A stretch of DNA of 64,000 nt from Ferroplasma acidiphilum (GTDB lineage Archaea; Thermoplasmatota; Thermoplasmata; Thermoplasmatales; Thermoplasmataceae), in contig NZ_CP015363.1 of the NCBI RefSeq assembly GCF_002078355.1, positions 682,001 to 746,000 of the forward strand, read 5' to 3'. Positions 16,747 to 25,288 of the stretch are shown piece by piece (position 1 is the stretch's first letter; every line of letters starts with the position of its first letter). The translations under genes and the position numbers were made by a program. The notes beneath the pieces are model-generated. The model made no database searches. It had not been told where the DNA came from and was given only the letters and a program-made list of their open reading frames with translations.

Positions 16747-17139
16747 GATATCGGTCTGCTTATAGGATTTGCCGGGTTCATAATATTCTTTGCTTTCGGT
16801 GTTGGTGGTACCGGCTGGATCATCCAGGGAGAATATTTCCCGACACAGTACAGGGGATTATTTGCATCCCTTATCGCCGTTGTGGACTGGATATCAAACT
16901 TTGCAATAATTGAGCTGTTTCCCGTGATGGATCTGAAAATAGGGCTTGGATATACAATGGCTGTGTTTGCAGTGCTTTCAATAATGGCAGTTGTTATCTT
17001 CTTCTACATAATGCCAAAAACTAAGGGCAAGAGTGTGGAAGAGATCAATGATATATTTGAAAACAATACTCTGGCCACAGTTAGGAACGCATCCATGGCC
17101 GGATATTCCGATAACTCTAAAACAGATAAAAAACAATAA
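16747..17139 (+). pseudogene. MFS sugar porter, 3' part of interrupted gene
   Basis: In-frame continuation of the sugar porter from 14436, beginning DIGLLIGFAGFIIFFAFG. It contains the last helices, the QGEYFPTQYRG loop typical of helix 10-11 of sugar porters, and the tail PKTKGKSVEEI, a variant of the family's P-E-T-K-G motif. A GTG at 16882 could start a short product, but that would encode only about three helices. Together with the 5' part it restores an ordinary 12-helix porter of about 500 residues, showing the gene was whole before the TnpB element arrived. Confidence 0.87.
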
Positions 17140-17141
17140 AT

Positions 17142-17152
17142 ATTTTTTTTAA
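17142..17152 (+). terminator. Poly-T tract after transporter
   Basis: A run of T residues (ATTTTTTTTAAA) directly follows the transporter stop. Archaeal RNA polymerase ends at such tracts. It lies between convergent genes. Confidence 0.35.
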
Positions 17153-17194
17153 AATTTATTTACATTTAGTTAAAAATTTTTTTATATGATTAAT

Positions 17195-17980
17195 TTATCC
17201 GCCATGCCTGAAATCTGGATATATCAGCATTCCGCCATCAACAACAATTGTAGTTCCTGTTATGTATTTCGCCATATCACTTGCCGCAAACAGGACTGCA
17301 TCCGCTACATCTTCTGCATCCCCCGGGAATCCCATGGCTATTTTTTCATCAAGGTCTTTAAGGGTATCCGGATTTTCCCAGACAGATTTATTTATAGCAG
17401 TTTTTATGGCACCTGGAGCAATTGATATAACTCTGATGCCCATAGTTGCAGTTTCCTGTGCCAGTGTTTTAGCCATCATGTCCAGGCCTGCTTTTGAACT
17501 GCAATATGCACTGTAACCCTGCCAGGGAATATTCACATGGTCGGATGTAATATTGATGATTACTCCCTTATTTTTCTTCTTCATTCTCTGAATTGCCATT
17601 CTGGAACAGAAATAAGGCCCGTAAAGGTTTACAGATATTACCTTTTTCCAGTTTTCTATATCATCATCCCCCAGCATTGCCCGGACACCATCTATCCCTG
17701 CTGAATTCACCAGAATGTCAACTGTGCCAAGGGAAGAATCTACCTTCCTGAACATTTCTTCCACTGCAGCCGGATCTGCCATATCTGCACTAACTGCGAT
17801 GGCTTTTCCCTTAGCTGCCACAATTTTATCCACTACTTCATCTGCAGCATTTTTGTTCCTGCCAAAATGGACCGCAACGGAAGCACCTGCAGATGCCAGG
17901 CTGATTGCAATAGCTTTTCCAATTCCACCACTTGCACCGGTTACAATGGCTACCTTTCCGGTTAAATCTATTTTTCCCAT
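17195..17980 (-). CDS. Glucose 1-dehydrogenase-like short-chain dehydrogenase
   Basis: The 261-residue SDR has the cofactor motif TGASGGIG (14-21), the structural NSAG, the catalytic Ser in NITSDHV and the Tyr-Lys pair in YSAYCSSKAG. Its C-terminus, VVDGGMLIYPDF, resembles the ending of Bacillus glucose dehydrogenases, which contribute this tail to the active site. Oxidation of glucose to gluconolactone with NAD(P) would feed the non-phosphorylated Entner-Doudoroff pathway of this order. The epimerase gene at 18057 lies 76 bp upstream on the same strand and the broken sugar porter lies beyond the stop, so this is a glucose-use cluster. Exact sugar specificity is inferred. Confidence 0.85.
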   Translation of the reverse strand: MGKIDLTGKVAIVTGASGGIGKAIAISLASAGASVAVHFGRNKNAADEVVDKIVAAKGKAIAVSADMADPAAVEEMFRKVDSSLGTVDILVNSAGIDGVRAMLGDDDIENWKKVISVNLYGPYFCSRMAIQRMKKKNKGVIINITSDHVNIPWQGYSAYCSSKAGLDMMAKTLAQETATMGIRVISIAPGAIKTAINKSVWENPDTLKDLDEKIAMGFPGDAEDVADAVLFAASDMAKYITGTTIVVDGGMLIYPDFRHGG

Positions 17981-18056
17981 TTCTATCAGTAAAACAATTC
18001 AATTAAAGATATAAATATATGTTATAGGATAAATAATTTCACTGAAAATACTTATT

Positions 18057-18863
18057 TTATATAACCTCTATGGAATAGGAACATACAAATTCAGCATTCT
18101 TTTCAAGTGTTACAAGGCCTACATGGTTATGATACACATCCGGTATTCCCGTCATAGGTTCAACAGCTATAGAATCATTGCCTGCATACTGGCCATTGTA
18201 CAGTACAAGGTATGGCATATTCTTCCTGACCATCCTGATAGAATGTTTTTCATCTTTTAAAATGACTGTAGAATCAAGATAAAAGCAGTTGTCCAGAGGA
18301 ATCTTATTTAATTCCTTGCCGTTGTAATCGACATCAACAGTGCTTCCGTCTGGAAAATATACATCTTTATAATTGAATTTTTTCATTCTGCTGTTATATG
18401 ATATTGAATAACTGCCATGTACATTGAAGTATGGATGAAATCCTATTTCAACCGGAATTATAGATGTCAGGGATTTAACATAAAAAGAAGTAACAAACAG
18501 GTTTCCAGTTATTTCATATTTTATCTTAATATAAGCTTCCCCGGGGTAAAACATAGATTTAAAATGGCTTGAAAATTCGATAAATTTATCGCCAGAATTT
18601 GAGTCAAATGCAAGTTCCCTGACAAGTCCATGTATGCTATTTTTCCCATCATTCTCCGGTAGCGAATACTGTTTATTGTTAAAGTAGTATTCTGCATTTT
18701 GAATCCTGTTTCCGAATGGAAATAAAACAGCGGCCCCACCATGTGTGCTATTTTTATCACTACTCTTTCTAATTATAGAGGTACCATCCTTCTGCAAATC
18801 CTCAAGATATGCCCCAACGGGGTTGAAATTAGCGTGAAAACCATTATATTCTAATTTTATCAT
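18057..18863 (-). CDS. Aldose 1-epimerase (galactose mutarotase family)
   Basis: Mutarotases interconvert the alpha and beta anomers of aldoses. The 268-residue protein shows the family order: GNRI (sugar-binding Arg), NSIHGLVR with the first catalytic His, GFHPYF with the second His and VEPMTGIPD with the catalytic Glu. It is somewhat shorter than the 300-340 typical of bacterial GalM, matching the YeaD-like/archaeal branch. It precedes glucose dehydrogenase on the same strand, where it would supply the beta anomer that such dehydrogenases prefer. An operon of the two genes is plausible. Confidence 0.87.
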   Translation of the reverse strand: MIKLEYNGFHANFNPVGAYLEDLQKDGTSIIRKSSDKNSTHGGAAVLFPFGNRIQNAEYYFNNKQYSLPENDGKNSIHGLVRELAFDSNSGDKFIEFSSHFKSMFYPGEAYIKIKYEITGNLFVTSFYVKSLTSIIPVEIGFHPYFNVHGSYSISYNSRMKKFNYKDVYFPDGSTVDVDYNGKELNKIPLDNCFYLDSTVILKDEKHSIRMVRKNMPYLVLYNGQYAGNDSIAVEPMTGIPDVYHNHVGLVTLEKNAEFVCSYSIEVI

Positions 18864-18951
18864 AAACTATCATCTTGTTATGCTTAAAAAGATATCGGGC
18901 GGGTTAAAAATATTCAATAACTTTCATTTAGATGTAACAAAAGGCTTAGGG

Positions 18952-18961
18952 TTATTATATA
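18952..18961 (+). repeat. 10-bp target-site duplication, left copy
   Basis: TTATTATATA at 18952-18961 is repeated exactly at 19961-19970 around the IS4-like element. The sequence is A/T-only, but the exact match at both terminal repeats makes a duplication likely. Confidence 0.8.
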
Positions 18962-19960
18962 TAGGGTGTCTCACATTTTAACAATTGACGATTTTCATTA
19001 TCTCCCTCGGTTTTTCTCCCAGTTCCATGTTTGATATTACCATTAGATTGTATGCAATTGTTTTCAGGCCTATTGCAGTATCATAGTCCCTTTTCACAGT
19101 GTACCATATATACTCTGCTTTCAAAATCTCCTCAAGTATGCTGAAAGTACGCTCTATTTCCCATCTAAGAGGATACATTGAAGCATATTCTTTTCTCAGT
19201 TTAATTCCTATTTTCCTGTTTAATGGCAACCTATTATCTACTATTCCTCTTCTCTTATTTGTATCAATAACAGGTAAAGCATGTGTATTTTCAAACACAT
19301 AGTCATAAATATCCGATGCATCATAAGCTGAATCTGCAAGAACATATGAGAAATCTCTAACAGAATCCACAATATCATGGGACACATGTGAATCATGCAT
19401 ATTTCCCTTTGTTACCATCCAGTCCATTATAATGAGAGAATCAACATCAATTGCCATATGGCATTTTCTCCCATATGACCATCCCTTAGTTGTCTTTGAC
19501 CATCCTGATACCGGGTCTTTGTAATTGCCCCATATTTTTCTCCTGATTGCTGTTGAATGCTTGCATGTATGGATCATAAATGAATCTATTGCAGCTATTG
19601 ATTCTATTGAATATAGAGAGGCAATGTCGTTGTTTACTGCATGAAGGTCTATCATTCTGGCTCTCCTTGAGAGTGTCTGGAAGCTTGGTATTTCCTTGAT
19701 TCCAATCATTCTTAGGTATTTCTCATGACTTGTGAGGAATATTCTGGCTGATCTATAAGATATATTGAAAATCTGTAAAACTATCAGTACCTTCAATATC
19801 TGTCTATCTGTGTACTTTCTTTTCCTGTCATCAGGCGAAACAATATTATCTATGATTTCCATAATCAATGGGATTTGCTGTGAGGGCATATCCCATTATT
19901 GTTTTTTTGTTAATAATGTTCGACATCTGTCTGATATTTTATGAAATGTGAGACACCCTA
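18962..19960 (-). mobile_element. IS4-like insertion sequence
   Basis: A 999-bp element with 17-bp inverted ends, TAGGGTGTCTCACATTT at 18962-18978 and its complement at 19944-19960. It is flanked by the 10-bp duplication TTATTATATA. One transposase gene fills it on the reverse strand, overlapping the terminal repeat at its 3' end by a base. End length, duplication size and DDE protein suggest the IS4 family or a close relative. No second copy is in the window. Confidence 0.88.
18978..19889 (-). CDS. IS4-like DDE transposase
   Basis: A complete 303-residue transposase with a DDE_Tnp_1-type core. The proposed triad is D102 (AIDSFMIH), D186 (LADSAYDAS) and E246 (LRWEIERTFSILEE). The N-terminal 75 residues are helical and basic and probably bind the terminal repeats. 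The Y-R-E region (RWEIERTF) and the spacing between the second Asp and the Glu, 60 residues without a long beta insertion, leave IS4, IS5 and IS1182-type assignments open; the 10-bp duplication favours IS4. The frame is undamaged. Confidence 0.88.
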   Translation of the reverse strand: MPSQQIPLIMEIIDNIVSPDDRKRKYTDRQILKVLIVLQIFNISYRSARIFLTSHEKYLRMIGIKEIPSFQTLSRRARMIDLHAVNNDIASLYSIESIAAIDSFMIHTCKHSTAIRRKIWGNYKDPVSGWSKTTKGWSYGRKCHMAIDVDSLIIMDWMVTKGNMHDSHVSHDIVDSVRDFSYVLADSAYDASDIYDYVFENTHALPVIDTNKRRGIVDNRLPLNRKIGIKLRKEYASMYPLRWEIERTFSILEEILKAEYIWYTVKRDYDTAIGLKTIAYNLMVISNMELGEKPREIMKIVNC

Positions 19961-19970
19961 TTATTATATA
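19961..19970 (+). repeat. 10-bp target-site duplication, right copy
   Basis: TTATTATATA follows the right terminal repeat and matches 18952-18961. Confidence 0.8.
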
Positions 19971-20013
19971 GATAAAATACCAGGAATGTAAAATTAAAAA
20001 TATTATTATATTT

Positions 20014-22053
20014 TTACTGGAAATTTTCTATATCTTCCAGTTTAATAGGTGTATTGACCACCCTGTTTCTGGTGATCAGTTCCACCGCACGTGCCAGTGC
20101 CGCCGGCGTTCCAATTGTGGGTGCCTCCCCCAATCCTTTTGCCTGGCTTGGTGAAGGTGATCCGTTTTCAACCCATTTTATATGGCAATTTGGGGCGTAA
20201 TCCGACGTTAGAAGCCCTGCATCAGAGATGCTTGTTGTCATTAATTGCCCTTCAGGTGAATACCTTAAAGATTCAGAAAACATCTGGCCAACACCTTCAA
20301 GCACTCCGCCGGTTATCTGGGCTATAACATTTACCGGGCTCAATACATGGCCAAGGTCGTAATAGCTGTACCAGTCTTTCATGGTCACAAGTCCGTTTCT
20401 ATTTCTCTCAGCGGTAATCATGTTGAAGTTTACGGAATTAACGTCGTAATCTATTTTCAGGAAGTCATAAGCACTGTAATTGCCGGATAATAATTTCTCC
20501 GGGCTATATTTCCCATATTTTTTAATTACCTGTTCCTTTATCTGGCCAGCCACTTTCATCAGGGCCGATGCCCCTGCAATTGCAGTTCTGCTTCCCCAGC
20601 TGCCAACCCCGCTCTCCATTTCAGCTGTATCACCGTTTTCCAGGGAAATTAAATTCTGTTCAACCTGAAGCTCATTTTCCAGAATGCTCTTAACAAACAG
20701 TTCATGCCCCTGGCCATGTACATTTCCTCCAAGCTGGGCAGTAATTTTCCCATTGGAAACGTCTATTCTCGCACTCTCGCCAGGACGGGATGCAGGAATC
20801 AATACAAAAAATGCAATACCTGTTTTCTCCTCCCTTGAAATTTTACTGTAATTTACTTCTGCAAGTGCTTTTTCCAGGAATGGCCTTGTGGCCTCCTTTA
20901 CTGTCAATCCGGTGGGGGATGTGAAAGGTTCAGTGGAGGCGTTGACAAGCCTTACTTCTGAAATGTCCATCTGCAACCTGTCGGCTAAAAGATCCATCAT
21001 TCTTTCCATGAAAAATGCAGCCTCCGGTCTCCCAGCTCCCCTGTATGGGCCCATAGGCGCCTTATTTGTGAGAACAGAGTAAGCACGCATATACGCCTTT
21101 TCTATGTGGTATGGCCCGGTTATCTGGTATGCTATGAATCTTGATGCGAAACCTCCTGTACCCGCGTCATAGGCTCCTGCATCCACATACACATCTCCCT
21201 TTATGCCGGTTATTCTTCCATCATTCCTGGCATAAATTTTTATTCTGGCTTTCGCTCCACGCCCGGGATATGCAGCCTCCAGGTGTTCCTTTCTAGTTTC
21301 TATCCATTTTACTGGTTTTCCGTATTTCTTTGAAGCATATGCTGCCATTACATATTCAGGATAAAATGAACCCTTTGAACCGAAAGCTCCCCCCGTATCT
21401 GCCTGTATTACCCTGACATCTTCAGGTTTCATACCCAAAGCCTGCACCAGTCCAGCCTTAACTGATTGGACAGATTGGGTAGACACATAGAATGTGAGTT
21501 TAGAATCCTTATAGTCTGCTATGCATCCCCTTGTTTCCATGGAATTAGCTATTATCCTTTCGTTGAAGAAAGTGTCTTCCAGAGTAAGATCAAAGTCAAT
21601 GTCATTTTCATCAAAATCTTCACCAAGTTCAGCTTCCGCCAGTATATTGTTTTCTGTGCCTTCATGCATGGGTGGGGCCTTAAGGGATTCATCTATTCCG
21701 GATACTGCCTGCATTGGTTCATAATCAACTGATACTGTGTTTAGCAGGTCTTCGCTTTCATATCGGGTTTTACCAAATACCGCAGCTATGGGCTGCCCCT
21801 CGTAATTTACATTGTCTATGGCGAAAACAGGTTCAAGATAAGCCGAATTTGATTTTCCCCCTAGGGAAGCCATTTCTCCCATAGAGGACTTATAAAAGAG
21901 CTTTAATTCAGAGGCATTGAACCCTCCTTTTACACTCTTAATTTTAGCTTTCCCATAGGGGCTCCTGAACACATTCATATAAAGCATATCATCAAAAGTC
22001 ATATCATCTATATATTTTCCCTTACCATCAACGTATCTGTCTCTATAATCCAT
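20014..22053 (-). CDS. Molybdopterin hydroxylase large subunit (xanthine/aldehyde dehydrogenase family)
   Basis: This is the catalytic subunit of a CoxL/CutA-type molybdenum hydroxylase, which oxidises aldehydes, purines or CO in a complex with FAD and 2Fe-2S subunits. Cofactor motifs are GGAFGSKG (221-228), PYRGAGRPE (336-344), GQGHE (447-451) and KGLGEAP (639-645) with the catalytic Glu643. The CO-dehydrogenase active-site loop with its Cys is not evident, so aldehyde or another substrate is likelier. At 679 residues it is shorter than the usual 740-780, mostly near residues 535-565. No medium or small subunit is adjacent. XdhC lies 15 kb away. Confidence 0.88.
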   Translation of the reverse strand: MDYRDRYVDGKGKYIDDMTFDDMLYMNVFRSPYGKAKIKSVKGGFNASELKLFYKSSMGEMASLGGKSNSAYLEPVFAIDNVNYEGQPIAAVFGKTRYESEDLLNTVSVDYEPMQAVSGIDESLKAPPMHEGTENNILAEAELGEDFDENDIDFDLTLEDTFFNERIIANSMETRGCIADYKDSKLTFYVSTQSVQSVKAGLVQALGMKPEDVRVIQADTGGAFGSKGSFYPEYVMAAYASKKYGKPVKWIETRKEHLEAAYPGRGAKARIKIYARNDGRITGIKGDVYVDAGAYDAGTGGFASRFIAYQITGPYHIEKAYMRAYSVLTNKAPMGPYRGAGRPEAAFFMERMMDLLADRLQMDISEVRLVNASTEPFTSPTGLTVKEATRPFLEKALAEVNYSKISREEKTGIAFFVLIPASRPGESARIDVSNGKITAQLGGNVHGQGHELFVKSILENELQVEQNLISLENGDTAEMESGVGSWGSRTAIAGASALMKVAGQIKEQVIKKYGKYSPEKLLSGNYSAYDFLKIDYDVNSVNFNMITAERNRNGLVTMKDWYSYYDLGHVLSPVNVIAQITGGVLEGVGQMFSESLRYSPEGQLMTTSISDAGLLTSDYAPNCHIKWVENGSPSPSQAKGLGEAPTIGTPAALARAVELITRNRVVNTPIKLEDIENFQ

Positions 22054-22244
22054 AAATGGATATATACAGGCTCCCTTATTAAGATTTTTATAAGATAGTA
22101 TGCAAAACTATTTTAAATATAATGCCATTTTTACAGCTTTTATGAGTAAATATCCTGCCAAGAACTGCAAAAATTCTTCCATGTATAAATGGGCTGATCT
22201 TAATAAAACAGATAATATTATATTTCAATGAAAAATAGTCTGTT

Positions 22245-22574
22245 ATGGCTAATTGTGTTGCTTATAATATCAGACATAGCTTAAAATCATCGACTATGTG
22301 TGTTCCACTTGCAGAGCTGAATGGAAGCCTTGATGACCTGTGTGCCAATATAAGAAAACTACAGGGATTTATTGATAAATACGGGAAAAGTGCCGGGGTA
22401 AATAAGGATGATGCAAATGTTGGAATAATAATTGTCAATCCTGGAAAAAAAATAGTGGACATGTCATTTTCCCAGAATCTTGGAATAGATAAAATGAAGG
22501 TTAATTCATCGGCAGAAGAATTGAGAAAAAATAAATTCACTGTAACAGTCCATTTTCCTTCCACACCTTTTTAA
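22245..22574 (+). CDS. Hypothetical protein, 109 residues
   Basis: I do not recognise this protein. It starts at ATG 22245, about 25 bases after an A/T-rich box (ATAATATTATATTTCA, 22211-22226), so a leaderless gene is plausible. It is an alpha/beta mixture: a polar N-terminus with two Cys (residues 4 and 19), a helix near 28-45, a hydrophobic strand VGIIIVNPG (59-67) and a C-terminal strand TVTVHFPST. There are no membrane segments. It converges with the glycosyltransferase gene 16 bp away and has no operon partner. It could be orphaned by nearby rearrangement. Confidence 0.5.
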   Translation: MANCVAYNIRHSLKSSTMCVPLAELNGSLDDLCANIRKLQGFIDKYGKSAGVNKDDANVGIIIVNPGKKIVDMSFSQNLGIDKMKVNSSAEELRKNKFTVTVHFPSTPF

Positions 22575-22590
22575 TGCTGGTATTTAACAC

Positions 22591-23751
22591 TCATTTGTTT
22601 ATACCTTTGCTTTCATTATAAAATTTCATCATATAACCATAAAACTTTTTTGATATTACAGGCCAGTCGTAATTATCTTTTACATAGCTGTATTCTTCAC
22701 TTTTATCATGTTTTATTATATTATTGTTCTTTATTATTTCATTAACCCTGCTATACCATTTTTCTATATCCAATGGCAAATATTCCAGGTACTTATTTTC
22801 AAAATCATCAAAATTCCCTTTTAAATAATCTGAGCACATTACATATAATCCAGAAGATAATGCCTGCAAAGTAACGGCAGGAAACGCATCACTGTGACTG
22901 GGATAAATAAATACATCACATTCACGGTATAATTTTGACAGTTCAGAATTACTCAATATTCCGTGGTATATTACTTTTATATTATTTTTAATTTCATCTG
23001 CCATTGGTCCACCACCAGCTATGTGGAACTCCGCCCTAGAATTATCTATTTTTTCAATTAAAGGCAACAATATGTCCAAACCTTTCCCACTTGAGAGCGA
23101 TGCAACAAATAGAAATTTTAATTTTGTGTTTTTTACTGCATAATCCGGATAATACAATGAACAATCAATACCTGGTGCTAACACCATGTTATATTTTAAA
23201 TTTAGCATTGGCAATAACTGGCTTTTGTTTGGAAAAACGTGATATCCATTAATATTTTTAAAGTATATCTGATGTAAAAATTTAAGATATATTCTATAAA
23301 AAAAAGTATTTTGTTCTTCATAAACAGATAGTTCAAGCCCTGATGTATGGTTTGACCCTATTACTGGAATGTTCATACCATTAAAAAATACAGCATATTC
23401 ATTGTATAATAAATATGCGATGTCTGTATCTCTAATCTCCTCCAGCACAGGTTTTGAAATAGACTTTAAAGTTCTAATTGCCGGTTTATCTATCAAATCC
23501 CTATATATCCTATTAATCTTCCCAAACTTTTTTGATTTATAGGATTTTTTCTGTATTTTTATCTGTTTTGAATTTTTTATCAAATCCTTAACATTTTTAT
23601 CGGAAAGAATGAGAGGGTTATTTCCAGGGTCATCTGTATATACAATAGTCGCATCTATACCTTCAGGTTTGTATTTTAACAGGTTAAATATAACAGTTTC
23701 AGTTCCCCTACCGACCTTTAAATCGGTAAATGTAACGAAAGTTAATTTCAT
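22591..23751 (-). CDS. GT4-family glycosyltransferase
   Basis: The 386-residue protein is a retaining GT-B glycosyltransferase. It has the N-terminal donor-site glycine GRGTETVIFNLL (about residues 13-24), the linker strand LKFLFVASLSSGKGLDILLPLIEK with the Ser-Gly-Lys-Gly loop, the strand FHIAGGGPM and the donor motif DVFIYPSHSDAFPAVTLQALS, carrying the E-x7-E-like region with Asp/Ala. The second Glu position is altered (SDAFPAVTLQAL rather than SEGFG..ALEA), so nucleotide-sugar use is a little atypical. It probably works at the inner membrane face in glycan building. It ends the accessory block, next to an IS copy. Confidence 0.85.
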   Translation of the reverse strand: MKLTFVTFTDLKVGRGTETVIFNLLKYKPEGIDATIVYTDDPGNNPLILSDKNVKDLIKNSKQIKIQKKSYKSKKFGKINRIYRDLIDKPAIRTLKSISKPVLEEIRDTDIAYLLYNEYAVFFNGMNIPVIGSNHTSGLELSVYEEQNTFFYRIYLKFLHQIYFKNINGYHVFPNKSQLLPMLNLKYNMVLAPGIDCSLYYPDYAVKNTKLKFLFVASLSSGKGLDILLPLIEKIDNSRAEFHIAGGGPMADEIKNNIKVIYHGILSNSELSKLYRECDVFIYPSHSDAFPAVTLQALSSGLYVMCSDYLKGNFDDFENKYLEYLPLDIEKWYSRVNEIIKNNNIIKHDKSEEYSYVKDNYDWPVISKKFYGYMMKFYNESKGINK

Positions 23752-23898
23752 GGTTTAGTATAAAACAGTTACTTATAGAGTTATCGCGCTGTAGAACATG
23801 AGTAAAGTTTAATTTTGCAAAAATATTTCTTATCGGATATATTATTATTTCCCAGTTTCATGTGATCAAATACATATAGAATATATTATAAACATTAT

Positions 23899-23907
23899 AA
23901 GCTCAAT
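23899..23907 (+). repeat. 9-bp target-site duplication, left copy
   Basis: AAGCTCAAT at 23899-23907 recurs exactly at 24949-24957 around the second IS5-family copy. Confidence 0.9.
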
Positions 23908-23976
23908 TAGTGTGTTGCATAATTCATTCTAATTTAATAATTATCCCATAATAAATTTAAAACTTAAAAGGAAAAA

Positions 23977-24000
23977 CCCCTATATAGTGAAATATAGGGG
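23977..24000 (+). promoter_or_regulatory. Perfect hairpin before IS5-family transposase, copy 2
   Basis: CCCCTATAT (23977-23985) and ATATAGGGG (23992-24000) flank the loop AGTGAA. The 3' arm continues into GGGGTGATTT, closer to an archaeal ribosome-binding site than copy 1, and TTG follows at 24010. Stem and loop are identical in the two copies. Confidence 0.6.
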
Positions 24001-24009
24001 TGATTTGCT

Positions 24010-24933
24010 TTGACTCCACAAATCAATAATAAAATAAATAGAAGTATAAAAAGATACTGGATTGGTTCAAACAGGAGATGGGAAAAGTATAATGAATCAC
24101 TTGTAGATAGAATAGAATACCTTACAGATTTATCATTCATTAAAGATTATGATACTTTACTGGAGGAAAATAATAGTGGAAAAATAGGCCATCCATACAA
24201 AGTTCCTGATGCATTAATAATGTATTTAGCCAGATTGCGATCTATATTCAATATACCATTTAGAACTCTTGAAGGCATGTTAAGATCCTTAGCAATTATA
24301 GCTAATATAAAATCAATATCATACAGTGAAATATTCAGGAGGATAAGGAGAATCAAGCCTGAATTGAATAATATTAACAGTAAGCTGGATTGCATTATAG
24401 ATTCTACTGGATATAAGATAACAATAAGGGGAGATTATTTAAGGCATAAATGGCATAGGAAAAGGAAGGGATGGATAAAACTGCATGTAATAATATCATT
24501 AAAAGATGTTACTGTATTATCATTCACAATTACAGATGAGCATACACATGATTCTAAGGCTGCCAGAAAACTATTGAGTAAGATGAAAAATAATATTCTA
24601 AGAATATTTGGAGATAGGGGATATGATTCAAAATATATCTACAATATGTTTGGATATAATGCAGTAATACCACCCAGGAAAAATGCTTCTACCAAATCCA
24701 GAGGTTCATATGCAAGGGCTAAGATTGTGAGATTTATAAAAAAGAACTCCATGGAACAGTGGAAAGAGAATAATAGCTATAGCAAAAGGTGGATTGTAGA
24801 AATATATTTTTCAGGATTAAAAAGAGTAATGACAGAGATAATTAAAGCTAAGAAAATAGAGTATATTATACAGGAATTAGCTCTTAAGGTAGTCAATTAC
24901 AATATTATGAGGGGGATGACACATGCCTATTAA
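24010..24933 (+). CDS. IS5-family DDE transposase, copy 2
   Basis: A 307-residue transposase starting at TTG 24010, with the same triad as copy 1 (D131, D202, E264) and no frame damage. Substitutions relative to copy 1 are conservative in the catalytic core; G145 to R and G258 to S are the least conservative. Many codons also differ silently, so the two copies are related but not newly duplicated from one another. The stop is inside the right terminal repeat region. Confidence 0.93.
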   Translation: MTPQINNKINRSIKRYWIGSNRRWEKYNESLVDRIEYLTDLSFIKDYDTLLEENNSGKIGHPYKVPDALIMYLARLRSIFNIPFRTLEGMLRSLAIIANIKSISYSEIFRRIRRIKPELNNINSKLDCIIDSTGYKITIRGDYLRHKWHRKRKGWIKLHVIISLKDVTVLSFTITDEHTHDSKAARKLLSKMKNNILRIFGDRGYDSKYIYNMFGYNAVIPPRKNASTKSRGSYARAKIVRFIKKNSMEQWKENNSYSKRWIVEIYFSGLKRVMTEIIKAKKIEYIIQELALKVVNYNIMRGMTHAY

Positions 24934-24948
24934 TTATGCAACACACTA

Positions 24949-24957
24949 AAGCTCAAT
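24949..24957 (+). repeat. 9-bp target-site duplication, right copy
   Basis: AAGCTCAAT follows the right terminal repeat and matches 23899-23907. Confidence 0.9.
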
Positions 24958-25288
24958 AAAAAATTATTGTAACATAAATATGCCATGTATATACCCATTT
25001 TTTTTAGTGCTGTTCTCTCTATTTTTAAATTTTCTACTTTCTGATTGGTAAAACGAATTTTTATGTATTTTCGGTAACTTATTCATTTTATTTATCCATA
25101 TTTTAATTCACACATCGTGATTATTTTGGATTTTTTGTTGTTAGCCTGATTTTGAAATTAGAAAATTAAATAGGATTATCTCCCATATTATTGTTGGTAT
25201 ATTACATAAATATTTTGATGTAAGATTGAAATTTAATTTAATCATACATATGTTATTTACCAGAAATGGTTGTATAGCTTATTTTTCG
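24958..25288. other. Intergenic stretch, no gene seen
   Basis: This 331-bp gap is very A/T-rich and contains stops in all frames. A small inverted repeat TTACAT/ATGTAA lies near 25202-25223. T-rich runs near 24996 and 25131 could end transcripts from the IS. Nothing else is supported. Confidence 0.5.

Larger units (their letters stand above)
23908..24948 (+). mobile_element. IS5-family (IS903-like) insertion sequence, copy 2
   Basis: 1041 bp with the same perfect 17-bp ends as copy 1 and its own 9-bp duplication AAGCTCAAT. It differs from copy 1 by one extra base before the leader hairpin and by scattered substitutions, 16 of them changing the transposase. It has the same orientation as copy 1, 16.2 kb away. 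Separate duplications show two independent insertions. Confidence 0.92.

Noticed and set aside
6623-24948. Composite transposon formed by the two IS5-family copies
   Set aside because: Each copy has its own exact 9-bp duplication (CATTTTTAA and AAGCTCAAT), which shows independent insertions rather than transposition of the whole 18-kb unit.
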